Source: Isoetes taiwanensis (taxonomy: Eukaryota > Streptophyta > Lycopodiopsida > Isoetales > Isoetaceae). Taken from it: a DNA stretch of 64,000 nt. The stretch lies in assembly GCA_021234155.1 (NCBI GenBank), contig JAJEKV010000024.1, positions 12,560,913-12,624,912 on the forward strand. Direction: 5' to 3'. Positions 34,872 to 44,900 of the stretch are shown here, piece after piece. The notes under the pieces are model-generated. The model was not told where the DNA came from, made no database searches, and was given only the letters and a program-made list of their open reading frames with translations. Every line of letters begins with the position of its first letter. The first letter of the stretch is position 1. Both the position numbers and the translations under genes were made by a program.

Positions 34872-35947
34872 AGTCTAGGGCATGTTAAACATATTAACCA
34901 TAATGTTGCTTCCAAATATTTGTGGTGTTTTGTGTGCATCCTCATTACATTAAATAGTGCAAATTTTTAAATTGTGATATTGAAGACCTACCAATGAAAA
35001 ACAATGAGACTTTTCTAATGCCATTGTTGTGCATAATTCAAGGATGTGTTTGGAGGCATTGCCATTGTATCCCATTGGAATCATGCATTCTCATGTAAAG
35101 CCATCCTCATTCTATTTTTGTGCTGCTAGTAAGCTAATTGCGAGAACACAAGCCTTCAAAGCCAAAGTTAATCATCCCATAAGCACTTAAGCATCTATAT
35201 TCAACATCCAAATGTCCACGTCATATATCACGTCATCATCCCACTTCATAAGTTGTTGAGTTGAGATTTAAGACTCAGTTTCTATTCCATCCATGTCGTC
35301 TATGAGGGTTGCATTAATATACATACCTACTTATGCGAGGCATTGCTAATTGCCTATTACTAGTAATTATACAAAATGGTTAAACTCCTTGAGCTAAATT
35401 AAAAAGATATTTGTCCATCATATGCATAAAAAGTTCCTTTATGCCCCCCTCTCCGCTCTCACACCCGCCCTATCGTTCATTCCGAGAACCATATCATAAA
35501 TCAATTGTCTATATCAACATCAGGTAGTTTTGATAAACCATATTAACGAATCAAGATAGTTTTAATAAACTATTAAATTTGTAATAACCACTATTGTATA
35601 CATCAAACTATCTCATAAATCATAACTAGTTTTAATAAACAACTATAGTTTCAAAAATCAACATCAATGACCATCCATAAACCACTATCGGTCTTGACAA
35701 ACCATTATGGCATGTGGTTTTCTACTATCATATAAATTCATGCATAAAAAACCACATATATCATGGTTTTTAGATGATTTCATATCAATTTATTATAATA
35801 GTTAATTTTTGGGCTCCTTGTGTCCGGCCCCTCGAGTCCCCTCTGAGGGGGCCCCAGCGGCACAGGCATCCACATCTTCCGCTCCCCCTGGGACCACCAC
35901 TACCACCGGACCTGAAGTGGCGATGCATGCCACTAAATAGGGATCGT

Positions 35948-38900
35948 GCCTCAGCGTGGTATCCTGGAATTGCCGTGGCTTTCCATGGCAGAAGGGGGAC
36001 AGTCTCAATTCCGTCGCCATGGACATGGACCTTATCTTCCTCATGGAAACATGGGAACATCTTTGGTCACAAAGCTACGATTTGCCCAGATACCGGCCGC
36101 CTCGCCTTCAATGAGTGCACCGGAAACGAGGACACGGAGGAATTGCGTGTTATTACCCGGACGGCCTTGGCCCAATCGGTCTCCCCTAAGGCGGGGCGGC
36201 ACAACAGAGATACACCGGGTGCGAAAGTGCGAACGGCGATGGCAGCCCTCTCTTTGTGGCGGCTTGCTACTTCCCACATCTTTGAGCAACTTTTACCACA
36301 CGCACTTGGATGTGGACAAGCGAGCCCTATGTCGATCTATATGATGACATACGCCAGCATGAACAATTGGGCAAGGTCATGTTGCTTGGAGATTTCAATG
36401 CGCCGCATACAAAAGAAAGGGATCCCAAAATTCGCACCTCTAGCCGAGGATGTGTTGCAAATGGATCCCGCGAGATGGTTTGGCCAAGGGCGTCGATGAC
36501 GACCCGGTGACACCTGTATGGCGGCAATGGTCGGTCGGGCGATCTTTGACCTGGTCATTTGCAATGGGCTGGCCGCGATGGCCGCCCCTCTAGCCGCCGT
36601 GGGGCGGCACCGGTGTGGTGGATTACGTGCTAGCGTGACGAGCAATGCCTACACTTGATCACTGCTTCGATTATCGGGGCCCGGTGGCCCGGGGCGAGGA
36701 AGACTCACCATCAGCCCCGTTCTTGCGGATAGATTGGCGGAGCCACCGAGCACCCATTGCCCCAACACCCCATGTACCACGGTTGCGGCCGGACTATGAT
36801 CATGCGGCGGTCTATGCGAGGATGCTTGAGCATGAGCTGCGGGAGTGCTTTGCAACTCCCCACACTTCAACGGCCGAGGCGGCCCAAATGAACCAAATTC
36901 GCCGAGGGTAGGGGCAGATGCTTTGGGAGAGACCGCCTCGGCGATCCACGGGGGCTGCAACCACCTTCCCCGCAATCATCGGGTTCGATGGCTAATGTCG
37001 GGAGGCTGAAACGATGGCTCCGCCAAATGCTAGATCCCACCATTCGCCCAAGAGCCGTCCGTCAATACCGCTCCTTCCTCAACACCAAGAAAGCGGGTAC
37101 CTTTATGAGCACCAGCAATGATGTTTGGTCTTCTAGACCGCCACCCTAGGGCCTACGGAGAAAAGGTCTTGAGTAAGCCCGCACAGCCCACGGGGAAATA
37201 TTACCCACGGGAACAATGGGTGAGATACTTGCGGCGGTATGACCCAATGGGAAGTCGGGCACCGCACCTCCATGACAGGGCCTAGCAATCGTCATTCTTG
37301 AAGGATGTCATAATGGGCCTGCAACGCTAATCCGAAGGCGGCAGATTTGGATGGTATGCGTGCAGAGCTTCTCAAGTGGGCGGGCCCCCAATGGTGCCGG
37401 GTTCTCCGCAAAGACTCTTCAACGGGGGCATTGCAAGAAGGCTTCCCCCGCCTTTGGACTACCGGTAGAGTTGTGCCCATATACAAAAGGGGGACCCCCA
37501 CAAACCGACCAACTATCGTACCATTATGGTCGGGTTCTATCTTTGCCAAGTTGCTTGCCGATTCTTGAGCGGGCGATTCACACTTTGGGCGGAGGATGGA
37601 GAAGTGCGGGCTCGCCGCGCCAGGCGAGCTTCAGCCCGGCATTCTACTATTGACCATATCTTCACTCTGCGAACACTCATAGAGGATAGCCTGGAATCGG
37701 CCTTGAGAATCTGTCTTGTTGCTTTGTGGATTTCGCAAAGGCTTTTGACCACGATTACGCCTGGGATAAGTTGTGGGACGATTGAGGCAGACTAGGGACC
37801 CCGTCGACTTGCGACGCTATATACGACTATCAATGAGGCTTGCTCGGTTAGTCTCACAATGTCGGGGAGCCCGTTGTTAGTAGCATTGGGGTGCGCCCGG
37901 TCTGCCCTCTATCCCGGCGCTCTTACGGCTTGTACATTGACCAGCTAGAAGAATGGCTAGCTGAAGCAGGGGGGGGAGGCGCCATGATGCACCACATAAC
38001 TGGCAACTCATATATGCTGATGATGTTGGCCTGCTTCGCATATACCCCCGAGGGACATGCAACACCACGGATGCTTTGGACACTTTCTCGCCAATTCACG
38101 ACATGAGAGTTAACTTGGCCAAGACAAAGGTGCTGCTGGTCCCATCATCCCGGCACCCCACGTCTTCCCTCATTCACTTACCGTGGGTAGTGGAGGTGGC
38201 TCGATCTTATAAGTATTTGGGCATTGAGTTTTCTACTACCACACACCGGGATGCATCCATCGGAGTTACGGGTCCCCGCAGTCGGAAAGCCCCGTATGCA
38301 ATGCAAAACAACGATCCTGGCGTTTTGGTATGCATGGGGTCACCAGGCACACTTGTTCGGGACCTTGGTTGAACCGTCCTCCTCTATGGGGCAGAAGTGT
38401 GGGGGCGATGATATCCCTCACCACTTGGAACGATCTAGAGCAGTGTACGAAAGCTTTCTTGGCCCGGGCAATCGGGAGTGAAATCCACGGTCCCCATATC
38501 GGATCTTGCTCAAAGAGCAGGGCTTCCTTCCATTACAGAGGGCTGCCTTTGAACGTCACATTATTTACTTCCGAGAAGGTGGTGGCTATGGATGAAGCCC
38601 GGTTGCCCAACCTTGCTTTGGCAAAGGGCGATGGGCCCAAGCGACTCAAAGCCTACTGGAAAGACAAGCAAGCCCGGTGGTTCTCGCTATGGAATGTGCA
38701 GGCACACGATGTGGACCGGATGCATACACCGAAAGGAACGCTGCCCTTGAAGCAAGATTGGATGCTTGCTTCATGGCCAAGCTTTGGGATCTGAGGGCCC
38801 TATCACATGTCAAGGTGGCAAATTATCGATAGCGTGTTAATCCCATGCTCACGAGGGGCCCACACCACTACTGCGCACCCATCTACCCATGAAAAGCGCG

Positions 38901-39190
38901 GGGGTGATTGCTTCCATTCAAGACAGTGCACACCACCTCCGCATTGAGACGAGGGAGATGGATTCGAGGGCAGCGGAGGACGTGAGGGCCGATGCATGCG
39001 GTCTTTGTCAGCGAGCCCATTGAGGATGAAAGTCACGCCTCCGGGCCCTGTCCGTGCATTTGAGCATATCCGGGCTCGGTATGCTCGGTTAGTTGTGCCC
39101 CATCGGCCTTGCATGAGCTACAAAAGCACGACCTCTGTAGGCTTGTTGGGATCGTACCTCAGGGAGGTAATGGATCTGCGGACTCGGTTA
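35948..39190 (+). pseudogene. LINE-A ORF2 (endonuclease, RT), frame-shattered
   Basis: Pieces in shifting frames follow the right order: VVSWNCRGFPW (endonuclease start, 35957), LGDFNAPH (36387), then RT with LDGMRAELLKWAG (37347), VVPIYKRG, STIDHIFTLRTL, LYIDQLEEWLAEAGG, and MRVNLAKTKVLL (38104). The YADD box is altered; sequence around 38017 reads YADDV only across a frameshift. A cysteine/histidine tail follows. Indels occur every 50-150 bp, far denser than in the AT-rich L1. GC content is high. Confidence 0.8.
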
Positions 39191-39419
39191 TGCCCCCGTC
39201 CCAGGCATTAACCTCAATTTGTACTTGTGATTATGTATATAAGCGTGCGGTATGTCAAGCATCCTTATTGCTACTAAGGTTTTTCCCCGAAAACCCTTGG
39301 GGAGGGTTTTTAATCCTGGTAGTAATACGCCTGTTGCTCTCTCTCTTTGTACTTGGGTCCCATAGGCCAGTTGGTCTCCGTGGACGATAAAATCATATTC
39401 TATTCTATTCTATTCTCTC
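39191..39419 (+). other. LINE-A 3' UTR with hairpin and (TTCTA)n tail
   Basis: GGTTTTTCCCCGAAAACCC and GGGAGGGTTTTT form a hairpin, followed by GGGTCCCATAGGCCAGTTGG, CCGTGGACGATAAAATC and (TTCTA)n. The same arrangement occurs at 56654-56828, and reduced versions at 34758-34824 and 56886-57010 on the minus strand. Confidence 0.8.
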
Positions 39420-40184
39420 ATTTTGGATAACCCTAATATTTGTCTGACTACTAATTTCCCCATGTTAGCCAAGCAATGGACTAACAGTGGAATAATTTAT
39501 ATCAGGGATATTACTGATGATTTTGTTTATCAGGAATCTAGCCTAGAAAATTTAGGAGATGACTCCAGGCAACTTTTTAACAGTATCACTGATCAAAGGT
39601 TGGCAGCTGGAGTTTGGCATGATTCAGATGTACTTTGGCATATCAATGGATTCTGTGGATATAGAGTAAACCTGGCATACAGGTACCTCAACAGGGGCCA
39701 AGAAAGCTCTATCCACAGAAAATGGAATATTGATCCAAACAGGGCTTCAAGGAACCTGAGATTCATGTGGAAAAGTCCAATTCACCCAAAGATCAAGGCC
39801 TTTATGTGGCAGCTTTGGCACAAAGCTTTGGCCACCAATAGAAAAAGGTGGAGGCTAAGCATGTCTAATTCTAATATATGTGTTAGATGTTTGCAGGATC
39901 AGGAAGATGAAGCACATCTCTTTAAAAACTGCCTATGGGCAGAATGGACTCTGGAGCTTGCAGAAACTGAACTGAACATTCCTGGCTTGGCCAATATGCA
40001 AATGGATGAGCTCTTTTTCCCTGAGAACCCAGTGGAATGGAGGAGATACATTCTCCTTTGGAGAATGTGGAAAGGAAGGAATACCTTGATCTTCAAGGAA
40101 GAAATTATCTGGCCCAATGCCATTATTAAGCAAGCCCAATATGATATAAATTGGGTTTTGGAGGTCTTCGGGAATCAGAACTAA
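39420..40184 (+). pseudogene. L1 ORF2, C-terminal third with zf-RVT
   Basis: This continues the ORF2 broken at 25720. It opens DNPNICLTTNFPM, then GIIYIRDITDDF, HINGFCGYRVNLAY, and the zinc-binding region IHPKIKAFMWQLWHKAL with CVRCLQDQEDEAHLFKNC (C-x2-C-x7-H-x4-C). It ends at TAA 40182. The frame is unbroken across 254 codons. The one-base difference at the junction (TTGGAT where TGGGAT would be expected) is consistent with a worn target duplication. Confidence 0.88.
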
Positions 40185-40242
40185 GTCTCAATCCCTTTAT
40201 CTAATGTTGTTTTTGCCTTTGTTTGCAGGAAATACTCTGATC

Positions 40243-40551
40243 ATGTTCAAAAGGCTGAGATGGAGGAGGATGAATCTCCATGCGAATGCACAATGGCTGA
40301 CACAGTTCGGGGTTGAAATACCCAATGAGCATGGGGACAATTGTCAATGCAATTGTGCTTGTACCTCATATCTGGATGAAAGAAGATATATTCTGTGCAC
40401 TGCCAAGGATAAGAAAGACAGGTTCAACCCAGGGAAGGCCCATATGTGTAAATGCCCCTACTGCCTGTTTATTGTAGCCAACAAGGGAATGGGAAGAAAG
40501 GACCATTCGAAGAGAGAGCCAAAGAAAAGGAGGTATTCGGGTGAACATTGA
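40243..40551 (+). CDS. L1 ORF3: small Cys-rich basic protein
   Basis: About 60 nt after ORF2, ATG 40243 opens 102 codons. Two zinc-binding-like clusters are visible: CQCNCAC (residues about 32-38) and CKCPYC (about 66-71); a lysine/arginine-rich tail ends RREPKKRR. TTTGTTTGCAG, a good splice acceptor, lies at 40219-40229 just before GAAATAC, and the frame is open from there, so it may be expressed by splicing. I do not recognise the family; a nucleic-acid-binding role is inference. The L1 fragment at 1617-3364 has a different ORF in this place. Confidence 0.5.
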   Translation: MFKRLRWRRMNLHANAQWLTQFGVEIPNEHGDNCQCNCACTSYLDERRYILCTAKDKKDRFNPGKAHMCKCPYCLFIVANKGMGRKDHSKREPKKRRYSGEH

Positions 40552-40766
40552 TCACTGCCCTATCAGAGTTGATCTATCTGTTTGGAACTGCCAAATACTC
40601 TTAAGCTATAACTATCATTTTGATTTTGGTTAGTTTAATTTTATCAGGGTTAATAACCTACCCTTTCCTAAAGGTTATTCTCTAAAAAAGCTTCATGCAG
40701 CTTTTTTTGAACTCTGTACTTTACCATACGTACTTAATATATACTTCAGCCTTCAATTAAAAAAAA
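40552..40766 (+). other. L1 3' UTR and A-run
   Basis: AT-rich, ending TTCAATTAAAAAAAA before the target duplication. No polyadenylation hexamer beyond generic AATAA-like text was singled out. Confidence 0.7.
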
Positions 40767-40783
40767 GATAATTTTGCTTCTTT
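40767..40783. repeat. L1 target-site duplication, right copy
   Basis: Identical to 8619-8635, directly after the L1 A-run (40759-40766). Confidence 0.9.
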
Positions 40784-41132
40784 TGCTCTTCCTGGTAATG
40801 AGGAAGATGTGCCATACTATGTTCTTGCTTGCACTAGAGAAAAGCATGTATTGGATCAAACGGTCATTGATGATTACAAGAATGAGCATCATGCAGGTGA
40901 CACAGTCATATCAGCTTACTATTATCAGAAATTGCCAAGTTGCCATAACAAATATAAGTTGTTGGATGATAGAGAAGTATTGGTACCAGTAGAGTCTGTT
41001 ATTGGAGCTAAATTTCCCATGAAGAAGATAAATCACAGGGTTAAAGGTGCTAGTGCAGCTTTTGCATTGTCTGATGATGTGCATGAGATGTTGCTAGGAA
41101 GTCTTCCCGAAATGGTGGATGCCTTGGATTAG
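40784..41132 (+). pseudogene. Transposase, C-terminal part
   Basis: It continues the frame that broke at 8635 (DNFAS) with FALPGNEEDVPYYVLACTRE, then a conserved-looking VSAYYY and VPVESVIGAKFPMKK, ending at TAG 41130. It is unbroken for 115 codons. In related transposases this region follows the last zinc cluster. Combined with the upstream exons it gives a protein of about 670 residues, shorter than expected because the catalytic region seems missing. Confidence 0.7.
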
Positions 41133-41945
41133 GTGAAGGCTTTGAATTTGCGAGTTTTGTATTGTGTTACTTTTGAATTGAATTGAATTTGCGATGGTTT
41201 GTCTTGTGTGAACTACCTAGTTTGTAAAATATAGCATGGAACATGTTGAAGTTCAAATTGTAGACAAGTGCAAAAGGTACACATAATTATATTTCTGAAG
41301 CAAATAGTACAGTGTACACACTTAATAACTTAAGAAACAGGCCTAATCACTATGTCATCTGGAACATAATATCTCAGTACTATTGCATCATGCAAGCCTT
41401 TCTTCCAACGATTTTCAGGATTTACATGTGCTACAAATGAGTAGCACTTGGCCGTTGGGCATTCTCGGCTATTGGAAGGCGGTCCACCCTATTGGCTGAT
41501 CAACTACTTCGCAAGGATGGTCTCCCCATGTAGTAAACCTTGACTGCAAGTAGATTTAGCAAATTGCTTCAGGTATCTGAATCACGATTCTCTCAACCAT
41601 TTTTCAAAGCTCAGGAAGCATGGTATTCGACCTTGGATTAGTCCCCCGGCCAGCGTATTGGGAACTTAGATTTGTTTCTTCTATATCAGTTGGTTGAAGA
41701 TCTACTTCAGCTGGTTGAAGAATTTGACATTTGTTTTGTAGATCATTCCTTACATCTACAATGCATACAAAATTATTAGTATATCATGTAAAAGCTTAAT
41801 CATTACCTAAGTTATGTACATACGACTGTATTGCAAAAGCTCTACAACATACAACATCTAAGCATAATTGTATTACCTAAGTTAGATACATACACGAAGA
41901 TGTGCCCGTGTCCTCGACTTGTTTGCTATCCGATGTACCAAACAC
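41133..41945. other. Spacer between convergent transposon genes
   Basis: No ORF of note. The transposase stop is at 41132 and the minus-strand gene ends near 41946, so both 3' UTRs should lie here. Confidence 0.6.
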
Positions 41946-44900
41946 TCATCTTGTTACCCCACCTTCATCATCTTCACTAGATTCTTCTATTATTGTGAAT
42001 CTCTTCTTCACTGTGATGCTAGGCTTCTTAATTAGCAAGCAACCTCTATTGCAAAAGCTCCATAAACTATCAATGTCTTCACCATATTGAGATTTTATGC
42101 ATTTCACTACTGTGTCATTGTATGCACGAGAAGTATCAAATTGATGCTCTTGGACATAAGTGGTAAAGTCATTTGCATTCTTCAAGCCTACAAACCACTC
42201 AAATAGCCAACACAAATCTTTGTCTTCACCCGCTTAGCACGGGATGCCATCTTGGTATGCAAAGAAGCAACCCTCATTGAAGATACATTTGAAAGGAAGG
42301 TCAGTAATCATAACACATCTATTTCCGTATTTTGGATACTTGAGGAGTGGAATATCCAAAGGGAAAAGAAATATGTATGTCCCATCATTGACCTCTAAGA
42401 AGAGGGTCCAACATCTATTGCCACCATAAATGAATTTAAATCTTGGTATGCCTTGCTCATACAACTTGTCTACAATGGCTGTCAGAACATCCAAGGGAAG
42501 ATCTGACCAAACGCACCAAATCCCAATGGTTGGAACACCAGTACAACAATGATTTCGACAATGGACGACAAAAGAAGACTCCATCAGGTAATTGGATTGG
42601 CACTTGAGTGCCATTATAGTCACCGGGTGCTGATTTACAATAGTAACCCAAAATGCCTTGGAGATCAAATATAATAAGCCCTGTAAGTAATCCAGGGCAG
42701 TTAGGTTAGCCATACATCTAACCGGACCAAGCCTAAGGATAAGACAGAAAGTCTAAACTAATTCTAGTTTTTAACCCTTGATAGAAATTAAAGCGTTGCA
42801 AACAATTTCTTATTCAATAAAATTTCAAAGTACAATAGTCAATTAGCTTTAAATTCCATAAGTTGGAATGAGTTTAACTACCACTCTTCTGCCCAGTGAC
42901 AACTTGTTTTGTCTCATCTTCTTCTTCTCAAACCATATTCAATCATGGCTTTTATTAATACATTTCTTCTGCCAAGTGCAAAATCCTTGTCGAACCATGT
43001 TGATGAAAACTGCAACAAACACAAGAATTAAGATCCGCTATAATAAAACATCCCAAAGGATTTATGTGAAATATAAGAACAACTCACCATGCTTTTAGAA
43101 TTCACTTGGGCATCCACAAAAGCTTGCATAAAGGCCATCACATAAAAGACCGCGACTTACATTATCCGGTTGTTGTGGAACCTCGGAATAGTTTCCTTCT
43201 TCACTGCATTCTTCACATATAATTCAACTCTACGTGAGCTAGAGTTGGTTAGATATGTGATGACATCCTTATGAAGCCTGCACACACAAATGAGAACATG
43301 CAACTAAGATTTAAGCAAGCAGCAGTGGTACATATACTAAAAGAAAATGCTCACATATTTAGGAGTTTGCTGTCCACTGTTATACCAGTCATGGAGTTCA
43401 ACACAATAATTGCAGGAGAAGCCATTGAGGTGGTACTGCAATTTTTTGCAGACTCTAAAACAAAAATCACCAAAACATGATGGGCAGGGTCCTCAACTTG
43501 AACTGGAACCATAATATACTGGCATTTACTAACAACAATGCCTTGTAGCCCTTTCTCAACTGCACTCCTGCCTGACTGTCCCATACTATTAGCATCCAGG
43601 GCTAATCTTTTAAATGCTGCCATTTGGATGTCAATGTGCTGCTCACATACCTTCCGAATATGTCTAAATGTCTGTTAGACATGTGCCTATCTTTAAACAA
43701 TGTCTCCACACAATATTTCGTGACCTTAATCAGAGGTTCAGCTTGGAACGGATAGAATGGAACCATTGTCTGAAGGTTATCCATGTCACTGCAAACCAAG
43801 CATCAATGGTAACTAGCATAAAACACATATTTACTAATCCAATTACACTTACAGTTGCTCAACTGATGTCTGGCTTCTAGTTCTCTTAGCTGGCCATGAC
43901 ACCTTTGTATCTTTTCTTTTTCTTGACTCTTTCTCGTTCACACCACTATCTGTATCTGTTCTATCCTCAGATTCCTCCTTCTCTTGCTTCACCACAACCA
44001 CCTGCTTCATATCTGTAGCCACATTCTCCACTAAAATTTCTTCAGTACCAGTTGTATATGTTCCTGTCTTACATGATTCTTCAATCTTTTCGATTGTAGT
44101 TCCAACTAAGGCCATAGATCCACCAGTTTCCTCTGTTTCTGCAAATATTAAAATGTATGAACATGCAATAAATAAATGCAATAAGTAGTTTTTGACTTAC
44201 CATTTGAAAACAACATTTCAAGTTCGGTCTGATGATTTGGCATTGGCTTTAGAATTGGTACCTTCTGCACCTTGTCTACAACTGTTTTCTTTGGAGTGTC
44301 GAAGACCTCTACAATAATATCTTTTTTCTTTAGAGTGTCAGAGACGGCTTCATTGTTCTCCTCGCTCGCTGGTTCCAGTACTACAAGATAACTCATTGTC
44401 AACAGCAGCATAAACATCAAGAAAATGTAGAAAGTAAACTAATATGGACACACACCTGTGTTGCCACATTCAGCCCTTTGCTTCATGAGCTCAATTTGTT
44501 GTGCATATGAAGCTACAATTGTAGCTTTGCTTGTGACAACTGTATCTGTTATTAAAAAAATGAGCTCAATTTGCTTCCTTATAAAATCCAGCAAATTCAT
44601 TTAAAACTAATTACTTACTTGATGTTCCTTTTCCTCCTCTCTCATGCTCTGCTACAAATGTGTTCAATGTGTTCAGAGGTGACCTAGATGTGGAGGGGGT
44701 TGACTTATCGTGCTTCCCTCCATAATAATCATCTACACAACTTGAAAAATCAAGTGTCTTTGCAGGAGGATCTACTTTGTTCTTGCCGGCATCTGCATAC
44801 GAGGTGAAATTGAAATATATATGAAGAGACCATAACCACATATCACATACCTTTCTCTGGCTTCTTTATACTACCCATGTCACCTGCAAGAATGAAAGCA

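Larger units (their letters stand above)
26694..35810. mobile_element. AT-rich 9.1-kb insertion inside LINE-A
   Basis: GC-rich LINE-A ORF1 sequence stops near 26694 and resumes near 35810, just before ORF2. AGTTATTA (26694-26701) and AGTTAATT (35800-35807) could be a worn target duplication. Near the right end AGTTTTRATAAAC recurs at 35526, 35558 and 35628; ends rich in AACCACTAT-type motifs occur on both sides, like subterminal repeats of DNA transposons. It holds a tRNA-like arm, several short duplications, repeat P, a small LEA-like exon and a LINE tail. I see no transposase, so it may be a non-autonomous carrier or several insertions. Confidence 0.5.
25721..39419 (+). mobile_element. LINE-A, 5'-truncated, inside L1 ORF2
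   Basis: This GC-rich non-LTR element splits the L1 between QPIFW (25720) and DNPNICL (39423). It has a coiled-coil and RNA-binding-type ORF1 (25725-26700), a 9.1-kb AT-rich insertion (26694-35810), ORF2 with endonuclease, RT and zinc tail, then a 3' UTR and a (TTCTA)n tail. The flanks TCTTCTGG and TCATTTTGG may be a decayed target duplication. Codon and base use contrast strongly with the AT-rich L1 around it. Indels are dense throughout. Confidence 0.8.

Noticed and set aside
35774-36500. 241-codon ORF as an independent gene
   Set aside because: Its frame mixes LINE-A ORF1 end and endonuclease coding in shifted frames; the real endonuclease motifs lie in other frames of the same DNA.
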